DNA of 64,000 bases from JABJOR01 sp965603075 (GTDB lineage Bacteria; Pseudomonadota; Alphaproteobacteria; Rhodospirillales; Casp-alpha2). Location: assembly GCA_965603075.1 (NCBI GenBank), contig CBFDBO010000007.1:66743-130742 (forward strand), in the 5' to 3' direction. Of this stretch, positions 18,944 through 27,998 are shown piece by piece; position 1 is the stretch's first letter; each line of letters opens with the position of its first letter. The notes below the pieces were generated by a model, which was given only the letters and a program-made list of their open reading frames with translations, did not search any database and was not told the origin of the DNA. Made by a program: the position numbers and the translations under genes.

Positions 18944-20569
18944 ATGTTTGGAAGACGTGGTTCACAACCACCAAAGGAAAGCCCAGCCCCTGCACCAGCG
19001 CCGGTTGCCCAACCAGAAGCTGAGCCTATTGTGTCGTCTGAAGCTCAGCCAGGAGAAACACTTGTTGATGCTCAACCCGATGCACAAATAGAGATACCAG
19101 ATGATTCTATGGTCACGGACAGTGAAGGGGGCCTTCATGAGAAAGCCGCCCCTGTCGTACAGGAACCGATCGCAGAAAAACCAACACCCGCCTTAGAAAG
19201 CACAGAAAACACAACGTCCGCTTTATTCGCCGAACAGAAATCTGATTTTGCCGAAGAAGAGGAAGAGGAAGAGCAGCGTAAACCAACGGACGCGGAAAGC
19301 AATCGGCTCGCCGATATTAAGATCACCGTTTTTAATGATTTGCTTGAAGCTGTTGATTTATCGGAACTAACCAAATTGGAAACCACGGCGGTTCGGGAAG
19401 AAATTTCCGATATGACGGCTGAAATTATCAGCATGCGTCGATTGGTGTTAAGCGTGCAAGAGCAACAACAAGTCGTCGCTGATATTTGCAATGATATTCT
19501 TGGTCTCGGACCGCTTGAGCCATTGATTGAACGTGATGGCATCGCCGATATTATGGTCAATGGTGCGGGACAGGTTTTTATCGAAGTTGGTGGCAAAATC
19601 GAACTGACGGATATTAAATTTCGCGACAATGCCCAATTGATGAATATCTGCCAGCGCATTGTGACCGCGGTTGGCCGGCGTGTTGATAGTTCCAGTCCTA
19701 TATGTGACGCGCGCCTTTTAGATGGTTCTCGTGTCAACGTAATTGCGCCGCCTCTGGCTATTGATGGGGCGTGTCTGACCATTCGTAAATTCTCTAAAGA
19801 GAAATTGACGTTCAAAGATCTCATAAATTTTGGCAGTATCACACCTGAATTGGGCCAAGTTCTCGAAGTGATCTCGGCAATCCGAGCAAATATTTTGATT
19901 TCTGGCGGTACGGGTTCGGGTAAAACAACCCTGTTGAATTTGATGACGGCCTATATTGATCCGGGTGAACGTATTATCACGTGTGAAGATTCTGCCGAAC
20001 TTCAATTACAACAACCGCACGTGGTGCGCCTTGAAACCCGTCCACCCAATCTTGAAGGTGCGGGTGAGGTTACCATGCGTGATTTGGTAAAAAACTGTCT
20101 ACGTATGCGTCCAGAACGTATCGTGGTTGGTGAGGTTCGTGGACCGGAAGCCTTTGATCTCTTACAAGCCATGAATACAGGTCACGATGGCTCCATGGGC
20201 ACTATTCACGCCAACACCCCGCGCGAAGCCCTCAGTCGTGTTGAAAACATGATCGCCATGGGGGGGTATAACCTTCCCCAGAAGGCCGTTCGCGAGCAAA
20301 TTTCTGGCGCTGTAAACGTGGTTATTCAGGCCCAACGTCTACGCGATGGTTCTCGTCGAATTACCCACGTTACGGAAATTATCGGCATGGAAGGTGATCT
20401 TATTACCTTGCAAGATTTATGTCTGTTTGAAATCGATGGTGAAGATGAGAACGGCAAAATTTTAGGTCAGCATCGTTTCACCGGTGTGCGTCCTCATTTC
20501 TGGGATAAAGCCCGCTACTTTGGATTGGAACAAAAGCTGGCATCCGCACTGAACATGTTTGGATCATAA
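18944..20569 (+). CDS. cpaF: Tad secretion ATPase CpaF (TadA)
   Basis: A 541-residue type II/IV secretion ATPase. The first 110 residues are a Pro/Ala/Glu-rich low-complexity tail, longer than usual. The core has the TadA N-domain (GPLEPLIERDGIADIMVNG), Walker A SGGTGSGKTTLLN (about 320-332), an Asp-box, Walker B-like RPERIVVGEVRGPEAFDLLQ (about 387-406) and the His-box GHDGSMGTIHANTPREAL. It drives assembly, and in some species retraction, of the Flp pilus at the inner membrane. Its stop overlaps the region of the tadB start. All catalytic motifs are intact. Confidence 0.96.
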   Translation: MFGRRGSQPPKESPAPAPAPVAQPEAEPIVSSEAQPGETLVDAQPDAQIEIPDDSMVTDSEGGLHEKAAPVVQEPIAEKPTPALESTENTTSALFAEQKSDFAEEEEEEEQRKPTDAESNRLADIKITVFNDLLEAVDLSELTKLETTAVREEISDMTAEIISMRRLVLSVQEQQQVVADICNDILGLGPLEPLIERDGIADIMVNGAGQVFIEVGGKIELTDIKFRDNAQLMNICQRIVTAVGRRVDSSSPICDARLLDGSRVNVIAPPLAIDGACLTIRKFSKEKLTFKDLINFGSITPELGQVLEVISAIRANILISGGTGSGKTTLLNLMTAYIDPGERIITCEDSAELQLQQPHVVRLETRPPNLEGAGEVTMRDLVKNCLRMRPERIVVGEVRGPEAFDLLQAMNTGHDGSMGTIHANTPREALSRVENMIAMGGYNLPQKAVREQISGAVNVVIQAQRLRDGSRRITHVTEIIGMEGDLITLQDLCLFEIDGEDENGKILGQHRFTGVRPHFWDKARYFGLEQKLASALNMFGS

Positions 20570-20570
20570 T

Positions 20571-21554
20571 ATGATCAAACAACAAGTACTGATGATTATT
20601 ATCACCTCGGGCGTTTTAATGTTCTTGCTCGGCAGTGTGGTTATTATGATCGCTATTGTTCAACGTCCCAAGCAGATACTTAAAAAACGTATTCATTCGA
20701 TTGGCTCTTTGGGAGAAAGTAATACCACCGATAAAACTGAATCGCGCCGGGCCAAAAGAATCCAGGACAAGATCAAACAACTTGAAGGCCGTAGCCAAAA
20801 GAAAAGCTTTATGGAGGGGGTTCATACCAGCATTCTACAAGCGGGCATTGATGTATCGCCAGCGACCTATTTTTTGTTCAGCGCTATATTTGCCCTTGTT
20901 GCTGCGCTTATTTATCTCGTCCTTGGTTTCCCCCCTGTTGGGGCAATTGGCGTTGTGTTAATTGGCGGTCTGCTCGTTCCTAAATTTCTTCTGTCTATCA
21001 TGGCGGGTAAACGACAAAAGAAATTCACCGCCGAATTTGCCAATGCCACCGACTTGATCGTACGCGGTATCCGTTCGGGGCTGCCTGTGAACGAATGTTT
21101 CAATGTGATTGCCCGAGAGTTCGAAGCCCCTTTGGGGGAGGAATTCCGATTGCTCGTCGAAGGGCAAAATTTGGGCATGACCATTGATAGCTTGATGGAA
21201 AAAGGCATCGAACGTATCCCCACATCGGAATACAAATTCTTTGCCATTGTTTTGCAAATCCAACGCCAGACGGGTGGTAACTTGGCGGACACTTTGGCAA
21301 ACTTGGCTGTTGTGCTTCGCGACCGCAAGAAGATGCGTGACAAGGCCCGTGCGATGGCCAGCGAAGCCATGGCATCAGCAGGTATTATTGCCTCGCTACC
21401 CTTTGCGGTGGCGCTCCTGCTCTCTGTTGTTAACCCCTCGTATCTGATGATTCTCTATTACGAAGAAACAGGCAATTATATGGTTATTGGTGGGTTGTTT
21501 TGGATGTTTATTGGCACCATGGTCATGAAAAAAATGATTAACTTTAAGATGTGA
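20571..21554 (+). CDS. tadB: Tad inner-membrane platform protein TadB
   Basis: A 327-residue T2SSF-domain membrane protein. It has an N-terminal helix, a basic cytoplasmic stretch, two central helices, the GspF-like domain (FANATDLIVRGIRSGLPVNE; later LQIQRQTGGNLADTLANLA) and C-terminal helices. Together with TadC it forms the inner-membrane platform on which CpaF acts. The ATG at 20571 directly follows the cpaF stop (TAA at 20567-20569); an upstream in-frame TTG at 20559 would overlap cpaF by 11 bp and is less likely. Confidence 0.94.
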   Translation: MIKQQVLMIIITSGVLMFLLGSVVIMIAIVQRPKQILKKRIHSIGSLGESNTTDKTESRRAKRIQDKIKQLEGRSQKKSFMEGVHTSILQAGIDVSPATYFLFSAIFALVAALIYLVLGFPPVGAIGVVLIGGLLVPKFLLSIMAGKRQKKFTAEFANATDLIVRGIRSGLPVNECFNVIAREFEAPLGEEFRLLVEGQNLGMTIDSLMEKGIERIPTSEYKFFAIVLQIQRQTGGNLADTLANLAVVLRDRKKMRDKARAMASEAMASAGIIASLPFAVALLLSVVNPSYLMILYYEETGNYMVIGGLFWMFIGTMVMKKMINFKM

Positions 21555-21567
21555 AGATACAGAAACA

Positions 21568-22536
21568 ATGATGGCAGCACTTGCACGAATGGATTTCGCA
21601 ACAATGATCGTATGGCTCCTTGCCCTAGGATCGGTTATTGCTGTGTTGGTGTTTGTTTTTTCCTTTGTCATCAACACCAAACAATCAAAACGTATCAAAC
21701 AGGTAATATCACGTCACCGGGGTGATTTGACATCTATACAGATGCAGGGGCTCAATAAAGGGTCGGCATCGCGCGCACATCGAAAAGGTAAAGACTCACT
21801 TGCCTATAAACTTGTAGAGCTTTTGAATTTACAAAAATTCACGTCGTCCAAAGAAGTACGTATGTCTCTTGCTATGGCAGGTATGCGGGGTAGTTCAGTC
21901 CTAACCTATTATATTGCAGCGCGTATTGTTGGTGCTGCTGCCGGTTTCGTCGGGACACTTTTATTCATTAGTTTAATGAAAGAGTTTACCTATCCAGAAG
22001 TCATGAAATTTGTATTTTCAGGTATAGGGGGGGGGATTGGTTTTTATCTTCCTAAAATTATTGTCAGCAACAAAGCCCAAAATCGCCAGGATCAAATGAC
22101 GGCATCATTCCCCGATGCGCTTGATCTTTTATTGATCTGTGTTGAATCCGGTTTAGGCATTGAAATGGCCTTTAGCAAAGTGACGGAAGAAATTATGGAA
22201 GGTCATCCCGTTTTGGCCGGCGAGATTGGTCTTACCTCGGCAGAGCTTTCGTTTCTGGGGGATCGCCGTCAGGCCTTTGAAAACTTCTCCCTTCGTACGG
22301 GGCTGCCCGTTGCTAAATCCCTCGCAACCACTTTAATCCAATCGGAGCAATATGGTACACCCGTGGGGACTGCGCTGAAAGTTCTTGCCCAAGAAAAACG
22401 CGATGAACGGATGTCTGCGGCAGAAAAGAAAGCCGCCTCCCTTCCCGCCAAATTGACGGTGCCAATGATTTTGTTTTTCTTGCCTGTGCTGTTCATTGTG
22501 GTTATTGGTCCTGCCGCTTTGTCTCTTGGTAAATAG
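21568..22536 (+). CDS. tadC: Tad inner-membrane platform protein TadC
   Basis: A 322-residue T2SSF-domain protein, the partner of TadB. It has an N-terminal helix (MIVWLLALGSVIAVLVFVFS), two central helices, and the GspF-like domain with FPDALDLLLICVESGLGIEM and QSEQYGTPVGTALKVLAQEK, the latter being the diagnostic TadC motif. A C-terminal helix (LTVPMILFFLPVLFIVVIG) closes the protein. It follows tadB after 13 bp and is followed after 11 bp by a nucleotide-sugar epimerase, with no terminator visible between them. The pilus operon therefore seems to continue into glycan genes. Confidence 0.94.
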   Translation: MMAALARMDFATMIVWLLALGSVIAVLVFVFSFVINTKQSKRIKQVISRHRGDLTSIQMQGLNKGSASRAHRKGKDSLAYKLVELLNLQKFTSSKEVRMSLAMAGMRGSSVLTYYIAARIVGAAAGFVGTLLFISLMKEFTYPEVMKFVFSGIGGGIGFYLPKIIVSNKAQNRQDQMTASFPDALDLLLICVESGLGIEMAFSKVTEEIMEGHPVLAGEIGLTSAELSFLGDRRQAFENFSLRTGLPVAKSLATTLIQSEQYGTPVGTALKVLAQEKRDERMSAAEKKAASLPAKLTVPMILFFLPVLFIVVIGPAALSLGK

Positions 22537-22547
22537 CGTTCAGATAG

Positions 22548-23543
22548 ATGGTAGAAAAATCAACAGGGGCAAATACCGGTTGTTATGTGATTGTTGGTGG
22601 AGCAGGGTTTATCGGCTCTCATTTTACCGATGCTTTATTGGCTGACCCTGCGACCCAAGCCGTCAGCCTTTTTGACAATTTTTCCTCCGGGCACGATTGG
22701 CATTTTGCTCATCATAAAGATGATCCCCGGTTGAATGTGGTCCGCGCCGATATCGCGGATATGGGACGTCTTTGTGACACTCTAAAAGGGCACGATGTGG
22801 TTATTCATCTGGCTTCTAATCCCGATATAGCCGCGGCGGTTACCGACCCCGATATTGATTTTCGTGAAGGAACGGTATTAACCCGCAATGTGATTGAAGC
22901 CATGCGCCAAACCGATTGCCACCGAATTCTTTATGCTTCGGGCAGTGGGGTTTACGGTGATTTTGGTACGGTGGAAGTCTCTGAAGACCAACCCGGCATG
23001 CGACCCGTATCGACCTATGGGGCAAGCAAGTATGCCAGTGAGCACCTTATTTCGGCCTATTGTTTTATGTTTGGTCTCAGTGCGTGTTGTTTTAGATTTG
23101 GTAACGTGGTCGGTCCCCGTCAAACCCACGGTGTAGGATACGATTTTGTTCGCAAGCTACGTGATGATTCCAATCAGTTGACCATTTTGGGCGATGGGAA
23201 ACAGAGTAAATCGTATATTCATGTAAACGATACGGTTAATGCCGTCTTGATGGCAAACCGGGAGTGTGTTGAGGATTTCAATGTCTTTAATGTTGCCACC
23301 GGGGATTATATCACCGTAACAGAAATTGCAGATTTAGCGGTAACCGCCCTTGGATTAGAAAAAGCCAAGGTACAGTATCAATACGCTGGCGGTGATCGCG
23401 GATGGAAGGGTGATGTGCCTGTTATTCGCCTCAATACAGACAGGATTAAGTCATTAGGGTGGCAGTGCGCCAATAGCTCTGCTCAAGCGCTTGAGCGCTC
23501 TCTTGTGGCGCTGATAGATGATCTAAACCAAACGGATGTTTAG
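22548..23543 (+). CDS. NAD-dependent sugar-nucleotide epimerase/dehydratase
   Basis: A 331-residue extended short-chain dehydrogenase. The Rossmann motif GGAGFIGSHF is near residue 17, and the catalytic Tyr-x-x-x-Lys is Tyr157/Lys161 in STYGASKYASE. The fold resembles UDP-glucose 4-epimerase and related enzymes (GDYITVTEIADLAVTALG, KGDVPVIRLNTDRIKSLGW). The exact nucleotide sugar cannot be told. It begins 11 bp after tadC and is followed after 12 bp by a heptose-kinase-like gene and then a nucleotidyltransferase, which suggests a GDP- or ADP-linked heptose-type or modified sugar. Confidence 0.88.
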   Translation: MVEKSTGANTGCYVIVGGAGFIGSHFTDALLADPATQAVSLFDNFSSGHDWHFAHHKDDPRLNVVRADIADMGRLCDTLKGHDVVIHLASNPDIAAAVTDPDIDFREGTVLTRNVIEAMRQTDCHRILYASGSGVYGDFGTVEVSEDQPGMRPVSTYGASKYASEHLISAYCFMFGLSACCFRFGNVVGPRQTHGVGYDFVRKLRDDSNQLTILGDGKQSKSYIHVNDTVNAVLMANRECVEDFNVFNVATGDYITVTEIADLAVTALGLEKAKVQYQYAGGDRGWKGDVPVIRLNTDRIKSLGWQCANSSAQALERSLVALIDDLNQTDV

Positions 23544-23555
23544 AGGATTGATTAA

Positions 23556-24536
23556 TTGATTATTACACGAACACCCTTACGAATATCCATTGGCGGCGGG
23601 GGAACGGACCTGCCGTCGTATTATGAACAGTATGGTGGATTTGTTATTTCAGCGGCGATTAATAAATATATTTATATCACCATTAATAAATCATTCCGCG
23701 AGGGCTATTATCTTAAATACTCCAAAGTTGAATCAGTGCAGAATTATGATGACATTCAACATGATATTTTTCGGGAAATGTTACGAAAACTAGAGATTAA
23801 ATCTGGTACGGAAATTGTCAGCATTGCCGACGTTCCCGCTGGGACGGGCATGGGATCATCGGGCACGTTTACGGTTGGATTGCTCAATGCATTGTACGCC
23901 TATAAACGTCAGCACATCAGTACCGATGAGCTTGCCCGACAGGCCAATGACATGGAAATGAATATATTGGGTGAGCCTTGTGGGAAACAAGATCACTATG
24001 TCGCAGCTTACGGCGGTATTGTATGTCAAGAATACTGTACCAATGGGGACGTGAATATTACCCCCCTTAATATTTCGGAACAAACGGTCAACGGATTGAA
24101 CGAACATATGATGTTGTTCTTTACAGGATACAGCCGTACCGCGTCTGATTTATTACAGGTTCAAAAATCGCGTTCTGAAAATGGCGATAAAGCGATGCTG
24201 GATAATTTACATTATACCAAAGAACTCGGGGGGCGGATAAAAACAGCTCTTGAGTTGGACGATCTAAATAGTTTTGCGCATTTGATGCATGAGCATTGGG
24301 AGCATAAACGGGGCCGAACCGAAAATATGTCCAATGACCGGATTAATGCACTCTATCAAATCGCCCTAGAAAATGGTGCAGTAGGCGGCAAACTTGTAGG
24401 CGCGGGTGGCGGTGGATTTTTATTATTCTATACCCGAGACCGTGATCAATTACGAAAAGCCATGACGGAAAACGGTTTACAAGAAATGGACTTCTCTTTT
24501 GATTTCGATGGGTCAATCGTCCAGTTGAGAAATTAG
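23556..24536 (+). CDS. GHMP sugar kinase (D-glycero-D-manno-heptose-7-phosphate kinase-like)
   Basis: A 326-residue GHMP kinase starting at a TTG (23556-23558); the family start RTPLRISIGGGGTDLPSYY follows at once, so this start is well placed. The ATP motif AGTGMGSSGTF is at residues 95-105, and the C-terminal GGKLVGAGGGGFLLFY is the third GHMP motif. This subgroup includes HddA, which phosphorylates heptose 7-phosphate at C1, and related kinases in capsule, O-antigen and S-layer glycan clusters. With the next gene (HddC-like) it would give an activated nucleotide sugar. GmhA- and GmhB-like partners are not in this window, so the substrate remains uncertain. Confidence 0.85.
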   Translation: MIITRTPLRISIGGGGTDLPSYYEQYGGFVISAAINKYIYITINKSFREGYYLKYSKVESVQNYDDIQHDIFREMLRKLEIKSGTEIVSIADVPAGTGMGSSGTFTVGLLNALYAYKRQHISTDELARQANDMEMNILGEPCGKQDHYVAAYGGIVCQEYCTNGDVNITPLNISEQTVNGLNEHMMLFFTGYSRTASDLLQVQKSRSENGDKAMLDNLHYTKELGGRIKTALELDDLNSFAHLMHEHWEHKRGRTENMSNDRINALYQIALENGAVGGKLVGAGGGGFLLFYTRDRDQLRKAMTENGLQEMDFSFDFDGSIVQLRN

Positions 24537-24546
24537 GGAGTAACGG

Positions 24547-25266
24547 ATGCAGTGTCTGATACTCGCTGGTGGTTTTGGTACCCGTATGGAAACGCACAGC
24601 AAGGGGCTGCCAAAATCCTTAATTCCCGTACGGGGCGTCCCCTTCATCAATTATCAACTTCGTTGGCTGGCAGGGCAGGGGATTACCCAGGTTGTTCTAT
24701 CCATTGGTTATCAAGCGTCCATGATTGCCGACCATGTGGGTACAGGGGAAAAATGGGGACTGGAAATTAAATGTATAGAAGACGGTGATGAACCCTTGGG
24801 CACCGCCGGTGCTATTCGCAATGCTGTAGATCATGACCTATTACAAGACGGGTTTTTTATTCTCTATGGTGATTCGTATTTGAAAGCAAATTTCTCTGAA
24901 GTTTGGAAAGCATCTGAAAATGGTAAACACGCCATCATGACCGTTTTCAAAAATGATAATGCTTGGGATCGCTGTAATGTGATTATGGAAAATGATACAC
25001 TGACATTATTTCTAAAGAATGCGCCACAAGATACCAAGACGCATATGCATCATATCGATTATGGCTTATCCGTTATGAACGCAACTATAATTACGACTAT
25101 GGTGCCGTCGGGTGTTGCTTGTGATTTGGCCGTCGTACAGAACCAATTGAGTATAGAAAATAAATTAATAGGGTTTGAAGTTTATGATCGGTTCTATGAA
25201 ATCGGCTCGCCCAAGGGATTGGCTGATCTTGAAGAATACCTTACCAATCATGGTGAGAATTTATGA
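24547..25266 (+). CDS. sugar-1-phosphate nucleotidyltransferase (HddC/GmhB-neighbour type)
   Basis: A 239-residue nucleotidyltransferase. The nucleotide-binding start LILAGGFGTRM (with KGLPKSLIPVRGVPF) covers residues 4-33, and LYGDSYLKANF holds the metal-binding Asp. The length and motifs fit the HddC group, which makes GDP-heptose from heptose 1-phosphate, but other sugar 1-phosphates are possible. It lies 10 bp after the kinase and overlaps the next gene by 4 bp (ATGA), so the two are translationally coupled. With the epimerase and kinase it forms a compact sugar-activation set. Confidence 0.86.
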   Translation: MQCLILAGGFGTRMETHSKGLPKSLIPVRGVPFINYQLRWLAGQGITQVVLSIGYQASMIADHVGTGEKWGLEIKCIEDGDEPLGTAGAIRNAVDHDLLQDGFFILYGDSYLKANFSEVWKASENGKHAIMTVFKNDNAWDRCNVIMENDTLTLFLKNAPQDTKTHMHHIDYGLSVMNATIITTMVPSGVACDLAVVQNQLSIENKLIGFEVYDRFYEIGSPKGLADLEEYLTNHGENL

Positions 25267-27077
25267 ACTTTAGTCGCCCGAAATTATTCACGCCAGGATT
25301 TATCGGGGTGATTTTATTTATCGCCTTTATCCATATTGTTTGGTGGTTGTTAGGTAGCAGCCCCAGCGTTCAGGGTGCCTTTGCCGACGGTGACAGTTAT
25401 TTAAGGTTGTTGCGCGTAGAGCGTTTATTTGAAACCGGTAACTGGTTCGATATTTCTATCCCGGAGGCCAATGCTCCCTATGGCACCACGGTTCATTGGA
25501 CCCGGCTGTTTGATGTAATATTGCTGATCATCGCTGTTCCGCTAATGCCCTTTTTAGGCAGCGTTACAGCAATCTATAGTGCCGGTATGATTATCAGTCC
25601 CATCCTTCATGTGCTCATGGCGGGCTCTCTGATGTGGGCGCTGCGCCCTTTGATGAATGAACGCGGGACTATTTTTGCCGGCGCCGTGAGCGTGACCCAA
25701 GCGGGCATCCTTGTCTTTGCCATTGCGGGTCGGGCCGATCATCATATGATGTTTGTTTTATTAGCGTCATTGGCAATAGGGTATTTTATCAGAGGCTATA
25801 TCAATCATAGTAATCAAAGGAGCGGCGTATACCTAGGGATCGTTCTCGCTTGTGGCATTTGGGTTGGTCCAGAATTTCTGGTGTTTACCTTAATGATCAT
25901 GGGGGTAGGCGGCCTGTCGTGGATTGTGGAGAAGGGGGACGTGAAGTCACGGTTGGCGCGGTTTAATTTAGATGCTGCTGCCGGATTATTTGCGGGATTA
26001 ATTCTAGCCTTGTTTATAGAACGAGGCATGTGGGATTTTGCCCTTGTAGAATATGATCGGCTTTCAATTGTTCATATGACATTCGCTGGCTTAGCAACAA
26101 TATTTTGGTGGCTGGCAAAAAACATATCGACCCCATCCAAACAGATAATTTATACGATCATCAGCGCCTTAGTATTTAGCGGATTTATGTTTTTGTTATA
26201 TCCAAAAATTTTAGGCAATCCGGTAAACGATCTTGACCCAGCCATTCAACCGATCTTTGCGATGGTTTCTGAATACCAAAATATCGAAGGCTTTCCCCGG
26301 TCGTTGATATATTTTGGCAGTGCTGTTTTATGTCTTCCTTGGATGTTATGGCGATTAAAACAATCTTGGAAAAATCCAACTCAGTGGGCTTGGATTTTGC
26401 TTGGACTTTGTTTTATTGTCTATGTGTCATTTGCCGTAAGTTGGTTACGATGGGCGCTTTATGCCGCATTGTTTATGAGCATTATCCTGGGGGATTTAAT
26501 TTCATTTCTCGATGATTGGATTACCAAGAATAAAACATTCCCCCGTCGTGTTTTTTTAAAGTTTCTACTTATTTTTGGGTTGTCCGTTGGCCCGTTGATT
26601 ATGGGGGCTAGCTTGCTACATGTCTCTAAGACAGATGATGAATTGATAGCGGATAAAACCAATACCTGTCCCGTTGAAGAACTGACAAAGTTTTTGAACA
26701 AATCACCGCATTATCAAACACCAAAAATTATCGTCACGTCGGCAAATTTTGGACCTGAAATAATATACCGAACCACTCACAAAGTTCTGGCGACGGTCCA
26801 CCACCGCAGTGTTAGTGGTATCCTCGATGGGTATTCTATCTTAAATGGTGCAGAGGATCAGGCTATTATTGCAATTATCCAAGAACGATTGGTGGATTTA
26901 ATAATACTTTGTCCCGGTACAGGAAATGATCGTTATTTCTTGCGGGGTGATAAACCAAATTCTCTCTACAAAAGATTGCAAGAAGGACAATACCCAGTAT
27001 GGGTAGAACCTGTTGTTTTACCGAAAAATTTAAACGATCAATTTTTGATGTTCAGGGTTCAACGCACCAATTTATAA
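25263..27077 (+). CDS. GT-C / STT3-like membrane glycosyltransferase candidate
   Basis: A 604-residue protein with about 12 membrane helices and a soluble C-terminal domain of some 150 residues. The first external loop carries ADGDSYLRLLRVERLF (Asp42, Asp44) and YGTTVHWTRLFD, which resemble the acidic loop of STT3/AglB oligosaccharyltransferases. A second acidic site is GRADHHMMF (Asp159-His160-His161). The C-terminal domain has FGPEIIYRTTHKVLATVHHR, a stretch seen in related bacterial membrane proteins; the classic Trp-Trp-Asp-Tyr-Gly motif is missing. I infer transfer of a lipid-linked sugar or glycan to protein or lipid on the periplasmic face. Overlap with the nucleotidyltransferase gene ties it to the sugar-activation set. 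Confidence 0.65.
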   Translation: MNFSRPKLFTPGFIGVILFIAFIHIVWWLLGSSPSVQGAFADGDSYLRLLRVERLFETGNWFDISIPEANAPYGTTVHWTRLFDVILLIIAVPLMPFLGSVTAIYSAGMIISPILHVLMAGSLMWALRPLMNERGTIFAGAVSVTQAGILVFAIAGRADHHMMFVLLASLAIGYFIRGYINHSNQRSGVYLGIVLACGIWVGPEFLVFTLMIMGVGGLSWIVEKGDVKSRLARFNLDAAAGLFAGLILALFIERGMWDFALVEYDRLSIVHMTFAGLATIFWWLAKNISTPSKQIIYTIISALVFSGFMFLLYPKILGNPVNDLDPAIQPIFAMVSEYQNIEGFPRSLIYFGSAVLCLPWMLWRLKQSWKNPTQWAWILLGLCFIVYVSFAVSWLRWALYAALFMSIILGDLISFLDDWITKNKTFPRRVFLKFLLIFGLSVGPLIMGASLLHVSKTDDELIADKTNTCPVEELTKFLNKSPHYQTPKIIVTSANFGPEIIYRTTHKVLATVHHRSVSGILDGYSILNGAEDQAIIAIIQERLVDLIILCPGTGNDRYFLRGDKPNSLYKRLQEGQYPVWVEPVVLPKNLNDQFLMFRVQRTNL

Positions 27078-27205
27078 AGTGCGTATGTATCGTCTGACAA
27101 TCACCATTGCTCGAATGCCGCACTTAAATTAAAACAGGCACCGCCATATCCCCTCTATAGTGCGCGTAAGAACGGCAACAAACCGGTGCACTCTGTCGTA
27201 ACGTT

Positions 27206-27994
27206 CTATTCGGACTTGCGGGCTCGGGCTATAATTTGCCAACCCCATGGGGTATTGAAAAAATTGAATTTTAGCAGAACACGAAATGTCGCCATAGCAA
27301 ACCGCGCCAATAAACTAGGGCTTCCATCGATGTCATCATTCAATCGTTCCCCGCGCAGTAGTATGACAAAGCGGTAGAGATTAAAGGTCGGGAAACCAGC
27401 ACCTGCGGCAAGTTCAACGGTGTATCCTGCGCTCTCTAATTGCTGCGTAATCAGGGCGGGGGTGTAATGCGTGATGTGTCCGATGGACCGATCAAAGGCC
27501 GACTTTGGACCACCGGGAACAGTAATAGAAACCGAACCGCCCGGTTTTATAAAGTGTGATAACTGTTTTAGAACGCTAATAGGGTCTTCCACGTGTTCGA
27601 GAACCTCAGAACACACTGCATGGCTCGCCCAACTGACGAGTTCTCCGTGGGGGGTAGCACTTGATGCCAAATCAACAATACTTACCTGGGCATTTGGGTT
27701 TTTCTTTGCCGTAACATCCAATCCCGTTTGGCTGCGGTCTATGCCGGCAAAGCGTGCATTGGGGTAGCGTCTTTCAAGGGCCATAAGCATATCACCCGTG
27801 CCACACCCGACATCTAGAATTGTCGCTGATTTAGATTGCTCTGTTGTAAGTCCCAACAATCTATAAACGAGTTTCCGTCTAAACGGTTGCGCCGGGTTCA
27901 ACCGTGTGGCCTCCGCATACTGATCCCAATGATCTTCCCAGTATTCGCTTTCTTTAACGGATACGGCATCAATTAATTTAGAATCAGAGGTCAT
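27206..27994 (-). CDS. class I SAM-dependent methyltransferase
   Basis: A 262-residue methyltransferase. Motif I is ATILDVGCGTGDMLMAL, with the acidic AGIDRSQTGLD after it, and the post-motif ASHAVCSEVLEHVEDPISVL places it in the UbiG/Methyltransf_11/23 group. The ATG at 27992-27994 is 4 bp after the stop of the upstream glycosyltransferase, which is clearly coupled. A longer reading from 28036 would overlap that gene and is less likely. Such enzymes beside a polyprenol-sugar synthase often methylate sugars or lipid carriers; the substrate is not known. Confidence 0.82.
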   Translation of the reverse strand: MTSDSKLIDAVSVKESEYWEDHWDQYAEATRLNPAQPFRRKLVYRLLGLTTEQSKSATILDVGCGTGDMLMALERRYPNARFAGIDRSQTGLDVTAKKNPNAQVSIVDLASSATPHGELVSWASHAVCSEVLEHVEDPISVLKQLSHFIKPGGSVSITVPGGPKSAFDRSIGHITHYTPALITQQLESAGYTVELAAGAGFPTFNLYRFVILLRGERLNDDIDGSPSLLARFAMATFRVLLKFNFFNTPWGWQIIARARKSE

Positions 27995-27998
27995 TAAA

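Noticed and set aside
19135..19842. Long minus-strand ORF opposite cpaF
   Set aside because: It lies fully inside a well-supported cpaF and reads as Ser/Arg-rich low complexity.
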